The notes below the pieces were generated by a model. The model was not told where the DNA came from, searched no databases, and saw only the letters and a program-made list of their open reading frames with translations. The translations under genes were made by a program, and so were the position numbers. From positions 436,001-500,000 of the forward strand of contig JAJEKV010000048.1 of the NCBI GenBank assembly GCA_021234155.1: DNA of 64,000 bases. Direction: 5' to 3'. Shown here in pieces: positions 44,760-56,600 of the stretch. This DNA comes from Isoetes taiwanensis (taxonomy: Eukaryota > Streptophyta > Lycopodiopsida > Isoetales > Isoetaceae). Position 1 is the stretch's first letter. Each line of letters starts with the position of its first letter.

Positions 44760-47300
44760 GCCGCTGAAGTTCTCCCGATTTGTTTAATGAGTACCATATT
44801 CGATGGATTTAAGCCGATAGCTTAAGACACTTCGCTTCACCACCCCCGAAAATGATAGGATAAGGGACGAAAGAAGAAGGCGAGGAACGAAAAGAGGGCC
44901 GGAGGGAGGATCGAGGAGAGGATAAGAACCGGTGAGAAACTGCTACCGGCGGGCGGTGCAAACCAAGGCAAGCGAAGCTAAAGAAATGGTGATGACCACG
45001 CAAGTTGGTCGCGCTTGGAGTGACGTAATAAGAACATCAACATGCGATATGAAAAAGAAAGATCACGCCAATTGAGAGAGATAAGGGCCTCCGAGATGCA
45101 AAAAAGCGGCAAAGGAAAGTACTACGAGAAGCGCCAAATACCGGGTGAGAGAGGTGAAGAACAATCGGTTTTAACATGCCGAGGCAAGAGGGAAGAAAGG
45201 TACGAGGGCGAGCCTGACGAAAGGTAGACTGACGAGCCAAAGAAGGTAAAGGTAAAATGAAGGAGGGAAGGTTGAAGATTTGATGAAAAAAAAAAAAAAA
45301 GAGATGGCCGAGGGTCAAGAAATGGAGGAGGGAAACATCCGAGGATGATAAAGCGAGGCTTAAAAAGGCCGCAGAACAACAAAAGGAGAAGCCGGGAGAG
45401 AAGGAACAAAGATGGGGAACGGCACCAAATAACAAAACGGGCGGAACATAAGCGGGCAAGTCGAAAGAGTAGACGGGGGTGGGAGGAAAAACTAAAGGTA
45501 GAGTCGAAAAACAAGGGAACCTCTGGGGGTGATCACGAGGGAACCCTCCCGGGGTGACCAAGTCCCGGACGCGGCTCTGGACCTGAAGTCCGGAATGTGG
45601 CTATTATTCCTTCAAACCTGTGGCCAATATCTAGACGGTGATAAATCAACAAAGGAACCCCAAGATCATGGACCCCCAAAAGAATAAACAATAATTTATA
45701 AATAATAAGGAAGAATAACAAATAACCGAGAGAATAAGGCAAAGAAGAAAAACTTACCGTGGAATGTAAAATGCATAGATATAAAGAAGACAAAGTGCAA
45801 CCCAAACATATGTTGTCAAAAACAAAGTGCAAATCTGGCGGACAAAAAAAAACACATCATAGACAACAAATAAAAGGAAAAAATGAGACCTCGAATGACC
45901 CAGATGCCAAAAAACAAGGAAACCCAACGCTGGAAGGTGCGGAAAAACAACCGAGTTAATGCCAGGTAGTGCATGCAAGCCCCCAATTGATCAACAAGAA
46001 TGATGAATAATGAGGAAAAATGATAAATAACCGCGGGAATAAGAGAAAGAGGAAAACGTACCCATGGTAATGTGCAAAAAATGGATGGACGTAAAAAAAG
46101 ACAAAGTGTAACCCAACATATGATGCCAATAAATCACAAACGAGATAGGTAAGCGAGAATCATAAACATGATATATGCACAAAAGGCAATAAAACCATGA
46201 TGAGGTAGCATATAAAATACGAAACAATGGCAACATCCAAATAGAAAACCCATGCAATAAAAGGAAATAAAACCATGATGAGGTAGCATATAAAATACGA
46301 AACAATGGCAACATCCAAATAGAAAACCCCGCAGAGAAAAAAGAAATAGAATCACCCTATTTAGGATCCAAAAAACATAAAAGAGACATAACACAGTAAT
46401 CCGGCGAATAGCGCAGCAATCATAGAATAGTGTGAAGCATCGAAATCCCATAGAAACCACAATTGCAAAGGAGAAAGGAACTGAACCCACCATGGGAAAA
46501 CAATTATAAGATCGCGGCTATATATTAAGAAACCACATGGGCAACTCAAACGAAAAATGTAAAAAGAAACATAGGAAAAGAGATTCATAACCAAATGAAG
46601 CAACCAGATGACAAATCCCCTAATTGCCTTGTACATGAGAACAACAATAAACCCATCACCCATGCTCAAGAACGAGAATGCAACTTAGGTGGAAGTAACA
46701 AAATAATCATGCTTAATAAAGTGAACAAAGGAACCAACAAACACTAAAGCTCCCTGGATGATCATGCGAAAAGAAGAAAAATCTTAAACGAACCCCAAAT
46801 ATTCGAATCCAAGTATAGGTCCAAACCAAATACATATAAAATTTAACCACAAAAGGACAAGAGGTGGAAAACATGTCGCAAAAAGATCAGAATGGGACGA
46901 ATAGGACTCAAAAACGATGACACAAATCCACTTCCCATCTAGATGCAAAAAGTGACAATCCAATACTTATATATATGGAAAATGGTGTAGAAATCCACTT
47001 GACATAGAGCCAATGGCCAAACCTATAGAAATATATATAAGAAGCATGCAATGCAACATGTGAAAAACGCAAAAATATATATCACTAAGGGAAGCAATAT
47101 TAGACTTGAATATCGAAAACAAAGAACTAGGCGTGCAACGAACTAAGAAAATATTTGATGAACAAAGATAAAAAGCGAAGACAATGAATCCATAACCGAC
47201 CATATACATATGATATCGATATAGCATGATAAAAATCACTCTCAGAAAAACCAATGTAAGACAGGAAAAGAATCACTCATAATCATGTCACACGTGTATA
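44760..47300 (-). repeat. A-rich repeat run (core, diverged E, K, B)
   Basis: 44760-45560 is a diverged core plus block E. 45560-46020 (K) matches 49920-50460 in the same orientation. 46500-46900 resembles the end of D. 46900-47300 is diverged block B, continued at 48320 beyond the TTAA-flanked insertion. Confidence 0.75.
46191..46330 (+). repeat. 78-bp tandem duplication
   Basis: The segment starting AAAACCATGATGAGG at 46191 is repeated from 46269 with near identity over about 60 bases. Confidence 0.9.
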
Positions 47301-47308
47301 AGCCAAGG

Positions 47309-48319
47309 TTAACACTAGAGTTGTCCCTTGACGAACCCAAATGGGTTCATTCGTATACTTTTTTTGAAATTCTATTATAGCTCCGAGATAAAGAATTTAT
47401 CTACATGCTCACAATATGTTATCCTCCATGAGTGTACATATAAGGAAAAATTTATGAAAAATATAGAAAGCTTCTATTACCAAATATAATATGGAGTCGA
47501 ATGCAAAGGGGTCAAATTTATTCTCTCAGTCTTTAACATTTCTCACATTATTTTGCAAACATGATTTTTTCTAGGAATTCTAATTCTTCTATCATGTAAT
47601 TCATGATATGAGAAATCTATCACAAGAAGAATTAGAAAAATCTATGGTAGAATTTTCGAGAAATAATTGCTTAAAGTTTGAAGTTCAGAAGTTTATTATG
47701 GACCCAATTAGGTCCCCCGAGGGTCAAAATTTTGAAAATTCATAGTACTACTCCATTTTTTGAAAAAATGAAATCCATTTAGCAAGACGTGTAGTACTTA
47801 GTATCTATTTCCATTAAAAAATAATAGTACCTTCACATTCTTATTCTATTTCAAATATCATGGATATGAAATGGTTCCTGGATGTATGTTTTCCAGAAAT
47901 TCCTTAGGGACCCGACTGGGTCTCTCAAGGATTGAAATTATGATTTGCTCATTGATATATCAAATTTTTATGAAATCACATGAAATTTGAAAAATGAGTA
48001 GCATTTATAGGCTACGTTCATAGAAAATTAATGTTATCTTGAAATTTGTATTCCATGTTGAGCGTCATGAGATTATGTCATATTATCAAAACCATTGAAT
48101 TGAGTGTATTTCAAGGTGCAATTTGTGCCAAACTTGTGAAGAATTTTATTTTGCCATTGAATATGGTGGTACAACTTCAAGTTAATCTAACAATTCAGGT
48201 GTTCATATTTAAAATCTCATAAGTATCATGAAGAACTAGTCCCTAATATGGAGAAGGGATTGAGGGACCCATATGGGTTGATGAACCCAAACATGTCCCT
48301 GAGACAACTCTAGTGTTAA
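47309..48319. mobile_element. TTAA-flanked piggyBac-like non-autonomous element
   Basis: TTAA (47309-47312) is followed by CACTAGAGTTGTC. At the other end GACAACTCTAGTG (48303-48315) is followed by TTAA (48316-48319). The 13-bp inverted repeats are perfect, and TTAA is duplicated as in piggyBac transposition. The 1003-bp body is AT-rich, has no long ORF, and holds four GGGACCC-type palindromic words near 47330, 47700, 47910 and 48265. It splits a diverged copy of block B that resumes on the far side. CACTA elements share the CACTA start but duplicate three bases, which does not fit here. Confidence 0.7.
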
Positions 48320-48719
48320 GGTCAAGGTCAAGATCGACTGCATATAGGGAGATAGCCAGTAATTATCATGGCCAACAAAAAACAATAGCTCAAAATTGCA
48401 ACTTACAACCCATGTCACTAGCAACAAAATCCGTAACTACAAAAGAACATGAAAGACAAATTGCCCAAATGACATAATGAACGCAAAATGTAGTGTAACT
48501 TCCACCAAATGCATCATAATAACTTGAAGGCTAAGCATTCCTTAGCAAAAGGGAGCTAAAAAATACATGTCCCAAATGAAATAAACCCATGCAAATGCGT
48601 CCATAAGTTAAAAAAACCTATCCTAGTTCTCTTCCTCTTCCTAGATAGGATAGATAGGCTTGTCATTCATCACAGCAGCAGTATACAATGTGTAAGAAGA
48701 GAGAGGGGTAGCCGACCAT
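48320..48719 (-). repeat. Remainder of block B, then a short hairpin tract
   Basis: 48390-48600 continues block B (compare 17390-17530 in the same orientation). CCTATCCTAG near 48618 and CTAGATAGGATAGATAGG near 48643 can pair. Confidence 0.65.
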
Positions 48720-50460
48720 AGGAACAATATCAGACTACCCCAAAAAGAAAATGTGCTAAGGCATTATAGGAGGGCAATGGCGACAAGTTCTCATCTGGAT
48801 AAAAAAAACCTTCCGGGTTCGAGGAAAACCCTAATGAGAAATGGTCGCCACCAACCCTGAACAATGTCTTGCCTAGAGAACAGAGAAACCGGACGAGAGC
48901 GAAGGCAAACACAAAGCACGACCCCAAACAACAGCAAAAAAACCCCATGTAACAACGAGGATGACGAACGGAAAACCAGCAGGACCCCAACAACCGGTGG
49001 AAGATAGCGAAAATCCCGCAATACCAAAACGAAAAAAACACCTGTAAAGAGTTAGAGAAACAAGCCTAGCCATAAAAAAGAATGCGATCAAGAAAGCCGG
49101 AAGATATAAGGCATAAAAAAATAGACAGAAAAGAGCATAACAAAAAAAAAGATAAGATCACCGATCACCCAAATGGTGGAAAACATGATAGATAAAGATG
49201 CATCACCCTCAAGGTGGAAATAACAAAGATCACCGCAGCGGAGAAAACATTTAAAAATGCCAAGGAAACAGTAACAAGGAAAAAGCGACACCCACAGGTG
49301 AAAAACAACAAAGAGGGCAAGAACCAATACTAATACAAATGAAAAAGACGTACACGCCCACGCAGCAGGGCGGGAAGGGAGGGAAGCTACGAGAAAGAAA
49401 ACGGGCAAGTTGGTCGCGCTTGGAGTGACGAATAGAACATCAACATGCGATAAGGAAAAGAAAGATCACGCCAATTGAGAGCAAGGGCCCCGAGAGGCGC
49501 AAAAAAAAAAGAAAGGAAAGTACTACGAAGCGGAAAGAGCGGGTGAGAGGTGAAGAACAATCGATTTAACATGCCGAGGCAAGAGAGGAAGAAAGGTACG
49601 AGGGGCGAAAGCCCGACGAAAGGGGGACGAAAGCCAAAGAAGGTAAAGGTAAAATGGAGGGAGAGGGAAGATTTGATGAAAAAAAAAAAAAAAAAGAGAT
49701 GGCCGCCGAGGCCGAAGAAATGGAGGAGGGGAACATCCGAGGATGATAAAAGAGGCGAAAAAGGCCCGAACAAAAAAAAGAAGAAGCCGGGAGAGAAGGG
49801 AAAGATGGGAACGCAAATAAACAACAAAACGTATGGAATATAGGAAGAGAAAGAGAGATCGGGGCGGGAGGAAAAAAACTAAAGGTAGAGTCGAAAAAAA
49901 ACAAGGGAACCCCCGGGGTGAGCAAGCTTAGGAACCTCCAGGGGGTGACCGGTCCGTGAATCGCGTTGGACTGAAGTCCGCGGAATGTGGCTATTATTCC
50001 TTGAACCCGGTGTGGCCAATATCTAGACGTTGATAAATCAACAAAGGAACCCTGCATCATGGACCCCCAAAAAGAATAAACAATAACGATAAATAATAAG
50101 GAAGAATAACAAATAACTGAGAGAATAAGGCAAAGAAGAAAAAACTTACCTGTGGGAATGTAAAAATGCATAGATATAAAGAAGACAAAGTGCAACCCAA
50201 CATATGTTGTCAAAAACAAAGTGCAATCGTGCCTGTGGCGGACAAAAAAACACATCATAGACAATAACAAAAGGAAAAATGAGACCCTGGGAATGACCCG
50301 TATGCCAAAAAACAAGGAAACCCAACGCTGGAAGGTGCGGAAAAACAACCGAGTTAATGCCAGGTAGTGCATGCAAGCCCCCAAGTGATCAACAAGAATG
50401 CTGAATAATGAGGAAAAATGATAAATAACCGCGGGAATAAGAGAAAGAGGAAAAACGCAT
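48720..50460 (-). repeat. A-rich run: block H, diverged F/E, block K
   Basis: 48720-49390 is block H (compare 25980-26640). 49390-49900 matches 45010-45520. 49920-50460 matches 45550-46070. The antisense strand carries the longest open frame in the window (49566-50573), which I reject as a protein. Confidence 0.8.
49155..49255 (+). repeat. Hairpin cluster 6
   Basis: Members with loops CAAAT and CTCAA and a degenerate last member. One hairpin is lost relative to clusters 2 and 4. Confidence 0.65.
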
Positions 50461-51240
50461 CCATGGTCGCTAAATTCTTCTTCTCTCGCCAGCATCTTTA
50501 TTCTCTTTGAATTGTTTCCGTGCAGGTGGAGGGGCTTCTTCCCGCCTGGTTTGGCCAATTTACGTCTCTTCATGTCCGTCCTTTCGCCTTTTAGCCTTCA
50601 TCATGTGACCTTCGCCCTCGATCCTAGTTTGTTAAGGAAGTCCTTTGGTATTGGGCGGTTTTGTTGGTTTTTCGCAGTCCCATTCTAGAATCCCATCGAT
50701 CCGGAGACATCGGATCGCCATTCTAGAATGGGACGACCATGCATGTTTTGTATGCATAAAAGCGGGCGATGCCCGCTTCGTTGGGAGTTCGCTATTTTAG
50801 GCTGCTTTTCGTGATCGACTTCTCATCGGCGCTTCCTCTTCTCTCTCGCCAGCACCTTTATTCTCTTTGAACCCACCCTCCCCTTCTTTGTTGTTGTATT
50901 TTTTATCGCTGCGGCACGCTACAGAATCACCCCACCACGGGAGGTTTGTTTTGTCTTGTTGTTTTGTTGGTGATGCGTACAGGTTAGCGAGCGGCATCTG
51001 TTTCGACTTTTCCATTCGTGGGTTTTGGGAGCGATTTTTATGCCTTACGTTTGTCCAAGCCCCTAGCCGAAGGTTTATCACTAGGGGTTTTCCCCGAAAA
51101 CCCGAAAAGGGCTGGTTTTTTAATCCCTGATAAGCTTTTCGGCAGTACACTCAGCCCAATCTCTATTAGCATTGTATTTTGTTGGGGTCCAAATGATATA
51201 ATTGATTTTCCCTTTATTTTTGGGTAGTTCGCATGTGTGC
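50461..51240 (+). repeat. T-rich inverted block H remnant with internal duplication
   Basis: A segment with CTCGCCAGC and TTTATTCTCTTTGAA occurs at about 50480-50520 and again at 50838-50870. 51050-51140 is the terminal part of H (GGTTTTCCCCGAAAACCCGAAAAGGG). 50620-50730 corresponds to the TATA module region without the TATA box. Confidence 0.65.
50760..50778. other. Perfect hairpin
   Basis: AAGCGGGC GAT GCCCGCTT: an 8-bp stem with a 3-nt loop, next to a TATGCATA palindrome. No bacterial context, so not a terminator. Confidence 0.8.
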
Positions 51241-51819
51241 GCTATTCACTATCCACCATTGTAGAAAATCTGCTGAGATGAATGAGAAGCAAGTCTAAGT
51301 CGATAGGTTTGTCATTCATCACAACAAGCAAGATACAATGTGGAAAACTAGGAGAGAGAGGGATAGCCGACCATAGGAACAATATCTGGACTACCCCTAA
51401 AAGAAATTTGCCAAGGCAAAATAAAGGGTAATGGCGACAACTTCTCATCGGGATAAAAAACCCTCGCCTTTCGGTTTTCGAGAAAACCCTAATGAGAAAT
51501 GGTCGCCAACAACCTTGAATGTGTTGCCCGGAGAACGGAGAGAAACGAGTTGATGGCTTAACGCAAAATAGAGCACGACCCAAAGAAATCCGGCGAAAAG
51601 CCTCCCGAATGTGTCCATGGAGAACCGAAGGAGAGGGGTGATGGCGAACGTAAATAGAGCAGACCCCGCCAGACGGCGGAAAACGGCGCGTAATCCCCGC
51701 AAGCAATACCAAAAACTCCCAAAAAGAACACCCTTAAATGGTCGAGAAAACAAACAAGACAAGCCGCACCAAGAAGGTCCAAAATGAAAACAGAGAAAAA
51801 AGAACATAACGAAAAAGAT

Positions 51820-52000
51820 AGCATCACCCATAGGGTGGAAAAAGCATCACCCGCCAGGTGGAGAACCATTATGTAAAACATGCATCACCCTCGAGGTGAA
51901 AAATAAACAAGATAAAGCATCACCCAAATGGGTGGAGAACCATTATGTAAAAATATGCATCACCCTCGAGGTGGAAATAAATAGCATCACCCGCAGTGGA
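51820..52000 (+). repeat. Hairpin cluster 7 (largest)
   Basis: Six hairpins in a row: CACCC-ATA-GGGTG (51825-51837), then loops CGCCA, CTCGA, CAAAT and CTCGA, and a degenerate last one. A unit of about 69 bases containing two hairpins and GGAGAACCATTATGTAAAA is tandemly repeated. Confidence 0.8.
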
Positions 52001-52346
52001 GAACAACACAACAAGAGAGCAATGGAACGTAAAACATAAGAATAAAGGCGATGGAACGTAAAACATAAGAATAGCCACACTCACGTGGAGAACAACAAAG
52101 AGGCATGAACAACAAAAAATACAAATGAAAAAAAGACTCATGCGCCACCGACAGCAGGTGGGAAGGGAGGGAAGCCATGAGAGGAGAAGAAGAGTGCCGT
52201 GGAGAAGACGCCGATAACCGAGCCAAAATGAAAATGGCCTGATATTTCGTCCCTTCCAATGGCGATCCGATGGCTCGGATCGATGGGATTCGGGAAGGGA
52301 CTCGCGAGAGACACAAAACCAGCCGACTACCAAAGGACTTCCTCAA

Positions 52347-52353
52347 CTATAAA
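52347..52353 (+). promoter_or_regulatory. TATA-like box in variant H
   Basis: CTATAAA after AAGGACTTCCTCAA. The downstream GTGTTGAG part is lost here, where the sequence passes straight into the core. Confidence 0.35.
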
Positions 52354-53609
52354 CCTAGTCGCTAAGTAAAACCTCCGTGTGAAGCCGATAGCAAGAAGAT
52401 ATTCGCCACCACCCTCGAAAATTTCTGGATAGGATAAAGGACGCAGAGAGAGAAAGGAGAGGAGCTTAAAAAGAGGGGTCACGGACGGAGGATCGAAGAG
52501 ATGATAGGAACCGGTGGAAATTAGGCTCAAGGATAGTGATGGGGCATTTAATGAAGGCAAGCGAAGCTAAAGAAATCGTGATGACCACGGGCAAATTGGT
52601 CTCATTTGGAGTGGCAGGAGGAGAAAGGAAACCGTGGTCCGAAAAGTCCGGAAGCTACACGCTCTAGAACCGAAGAACGATGAGCGCAGCCATGGGGAGA
52701 AAACGGTCAAGAAGAAGAGCCGAACCGCTATGGATCTGGTGATCAGCCCAATGACCTGAAAAAAGAAAGGACATTAGAGAGAAAAACAATGAAAAGAAAA
52801 GCACGCCGCCATGATGACGGCGCCCGGCAACAAGGCGATGAAAAAAACAAACCACGTTAACGCGCACAATGCACATATGATATGAATGCGATCATGACCG
52901 GCCAATATTCGGGAAAGAGGTCAAACCATAAACCGTGATAAAGGAAGATGAATATCAAGAGTGGTAAGGTGAACCTAAAAAAGCAACGCCTCAAAGCTTA
53001 CCAATACCGCACCAACACCAACGTAATCGAGCCACCAGAGGAATGTCAATAAGAAAAAAAGAGGTTGACAACAAGAAGTCTAAAGCAAAGAAGTTCATAA
53101 TGAGGAGAGTGAAAATGCCAAGGTCCGGTTGTGGTAGCATAGGAGAAATGTGGAGTGATGTCAAGACAAATACCATATGCAAAAAAGCCATGAATAAAGG
53201 CCCCAATAGGAAAACAAACTTTGGCAAACGAGGGATGAGAGCGTAAGAAGAGAATGTAGACATACTAGCACCGAAAGCAAAAAGAAGGTCAAGAAGGAAA
53301 CTAAAGGTAATTGGAGCACAACGAAAAGAAAAAATGAGGCGTAACTTCATAAACTATAAGCCCAAACACCGCGAAACCGCCAGTGTCGAAGTCAGTGACG
53401 GCTAACGAGCGAGGGTGAGACTAAGAGGAGTGCCAACGAATCGAGAGCCGGAGAAGAATGGGAACATGTAGAAGGCACCCATTAACGATTAAGGAGAACA
53501 AGAATGTGCATAATGGTGAAGCCGCAACCGCGAAAAACTACAAGCACCCAAATTGATGTGAGCGATTAAAAATGAGAAAAAATCAACAATTCATAAAAAA
53601 AGAGGGGAT

Positions 53610-53660
53610 AGCATCACCCGGGGGGTGGAGAAAAGCATCACCCAGCGGGTGGAAGAAAAC
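53610..53660 (+). repeat. Hairpin cluster 8
   Basis: Two hairpins (CACCC/GGGTG stems), the same arrangement as cluster 5 in the matching block M. Confidence 0.75.
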
Positions 53661-53689
53661 ACATGATAAGCAGAAATTTGTGTCCAAAT

Positions 53690-56600
53690 ATAGCTAAATA
53701 GCAAATATGATGTACAAGGGTAGCACAATGCCTAATGATAGCGAGCTACAAATGAAGTCCCCAAAAAAGACAATAAAGTTATGTTTTAAGCCCAAGGATA
53801 AATACGAGAAAAGAGGAATGCAAGCCAATGAACAAATCAACAAGAAAATAACCACAGACAAGAGCCCAACGGCGAGAAAAAGTGTAAAACACGATCGCCT
53901 CAATAACAACATGAACAATGCTATAATCCCCAAAACCACATCAGATTACATACCGACAGAAAGCAGGATACGAAAAATGATCGAGTGAGCATGGCAAAAT
54001 AATGGACGAATCTCCCCATAACTAAAAAATCAAGGAAAGAATATACAATATGAAAATACGACATAAAGTTTAATCCAAGGAGGTGAATAGGCTTCAAAGG
54101 ATAAATATGGTGCAAAGGAGCTCGCAAATGCAAAAACATGACAAAGTGCAAAAAACATGGCAAAGAGAAGAATGTGAAAGGTTGAATGAGTATAAGGAAG
54201 TGCCAAACGCAACATGCGACGTATCCAGAAAAAGCTAAATAGCACAAATACAAATGACGTGTAATACTAAGGCCAGAAAACCGAAAGCAATAGGACTCGG
54301 TAGCCCCCAGCAACGAGGGTCATAAGATCACTAAGGGACATCGACATTATCTCTACATTGTCTCTACATTGGCTCTACATTGTTTGTATCAGGGACATAT
54401 GTACACAGTCCAAAAGAGTCGATTCATGATAAATAACCAATCCCCCTATAGAAATGGAAAATACCCACATTCATGTATCTAGATAAAATTGAGTAAGCCA
54501 CCACGTGATGAAAAAGCGGCAGAGATATCGGTCCACCAACCTAAAGCCCATAAAGAACCAATAGAAGAAAAATCATCGAACACATAAAATGCATATATCT
54601 AAGCAAAACGGAGGAACCATAGCCCATAAAAAAATCAATAGAAAAAATCATCTAGCACATAGAAAAAATGCATGTATCTAAGCAAAATGAAGGAACCACC
54701 ATATGATACAAAAAATGTTGCCATTGATCGTATTCCAAGACAAGAAACCGTCAAAGAGTAGGTCCCATTATGTCTAGCAATGTCAAAGGCAACTCTAGAT
54801 GCGAAAACAAGAAGAGATTTGGGGATAGTACTCATAAGAACCATCAAAAATCAATAATCGTAAAAAAGAATACTACGGAAGGAACTTACCATAGTAAATA
54901 TGTGAACAACAAGCATCGACATGACCCTAAGCAAAACCCCCCAACATACGGAATACTTGGAACACAAGCCATGTAGCAATATTGAAAATAACTAAGATGG
55001 CATACGAAGACAAAGTAACAATATTTAAACAATTGGCAAACGACATAAAAAGACAAAGTGCAACCGGCAAATGTGGTGAATAAATCTCGGGCAATCAAAA
55101 GAATGAAACCATGAGAATGCAAAGATATAAAATAGAAAAACAACAAAGACCTGACCGAGGAAGCAACACATAGGCTACGAAAAGAAACTAAAGTAAAAAA
55201 TGCGGGCTTAACATAAACAAGAAAATCAACCTGGAATAACCCGCATTAATCATTGGAAGAGCAAGCGGTGCATCAAAAACAAGATAAACCACAAGTGCAG
55301 AAAATAAAATCCAACAACTAGGGGAAACCTAGAATGTAGAAGATAATACCACCCGAATAACGTATACCACCTGAGCCAAGTGTAGTGCATCACCCATAAG
55401 ACACAAACACAAGTGCAAAAGATAAAACCCAAACCACCATGGGGAAAATCCTAAACACAGAAAAGAATGCCACATATAACCACATGGGAACCACAATATA
55501 AAAAATAACATACAAAAGAGATACATGTCGGAGAAATAACACGCAATGGAGGCCATACTGCAACCTACCATGGAAATGGAATGCATCAATGTAAAAAAGG
55601 ACAAATGCAACCCGGAAGATGGTGGCCACAAATCCATAGGCAATAAAAAGATAATAAACCAAGAGATCAGAAAGGAATTATGAAAACAAGACAACATCCC
55701 AAGTAACGACCACAAGACGAAAACGAGGTAAAAAGGGAGCCAGAACATAAACAAGAGAAAAACAGCGCGAAAAGAGCATAGACCATTTAAATAGTATGGT
55801 GCATCGAATCCACGATAAAAACACAAGTGCAAAGAAGAAAAATCCGAAAACAACCATGAAAAAGCCTCAAATTCAAAGGATAATGTCACATATAGAAAAA
55901 CTAGATGTCCATCAACTTGTAAAAGGTAACATAATTAAAGAGGTAACATGGGAGGGATAAACCACCCCCTAAAAACAAAAGCCCCTAGATGCCTCATATT
56001 CTAATGCAATTATGAATAAGACATGAGAAAAACATAACAATCGAAAACCTCAAGATAGAAAAAAAAAAAAAAAAAAAGGGACACCCAAATGATAGAAAAT
56101 ATAGTGTAAATGTGACTGTAATTCCTCCGAGGGTATATGTAAAGGGGGCATAAGATAACCTATATATGCCACAAAACCAAGTAACATGCCTCTTCTAAAC
56201 TATAAAATCCGCAATAAGCCTGAGAAAGAAAATACACAACTAAACTTAACCTGATTCAATGCACAATGTGAGTGTTTGCAAAACCCAAACTTAGATAGTA
56301 ATATGGTAAGAAACCCCAGAGGAAAAAAAAATGGATATTCGATATCATAATTCACCCTATGCCACAAAACCAAGTAACATGGTAGAGCCCCTTCTAAACT
56401 ATAAACTCCGCAATGTTTTTTGACAAAGAAAAATTCACAACTAAACTTAACCTGATTCAATGCACAACCCAAAGAAAATGTGGAATTCGAAAAACTTATC
56501 TGAAGATTATCCGCCAAAGCCGAATGCTAGGAAGTTGAGAGATTATCCCGGGCCTTAACCAACATTGAATGCTTCGAAGGAGGTCTAAAATAAAATCTGA

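Larger units (their letters stand above)
51241..53689 (-). repeat. A-rich run: H variant, core, J, M
   Basis: 51400-52380 is a diverged H with an expanded hairpin array. 52385-52560 is the core, 52640-53330 inverted J, and 53330-53689 M. This run leads directly into inverted block A and may represent the most complete order of the family on its A-rich strand. Confidence 0.75.

Noticed and set aside
47313-47325. CACTA start read as a CACTA-superfamily DNA transposon
   Set aside because: The flanks give TTAA on both sides, not a 3-bp direct duplication, and typical subterminal CACTA repeats are not seen.
49566-50573. Longest open frame in the window (335 codons, minus strand), looking like a multi-pass membrane protein
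   Set aside because: It is the T-rich strand of an A-rich repeat run, so hydrophobic residues follow from composition. The homologous copy at 45030-45990 breaks in different places, and no family motif is present.
51820-52000. Regular hairpin array as a CRISPR-like array
   Set aside because: Units are short and irregular, spacing varies, there are no unique spacers or cas genes, and the setting is a plant repeat.
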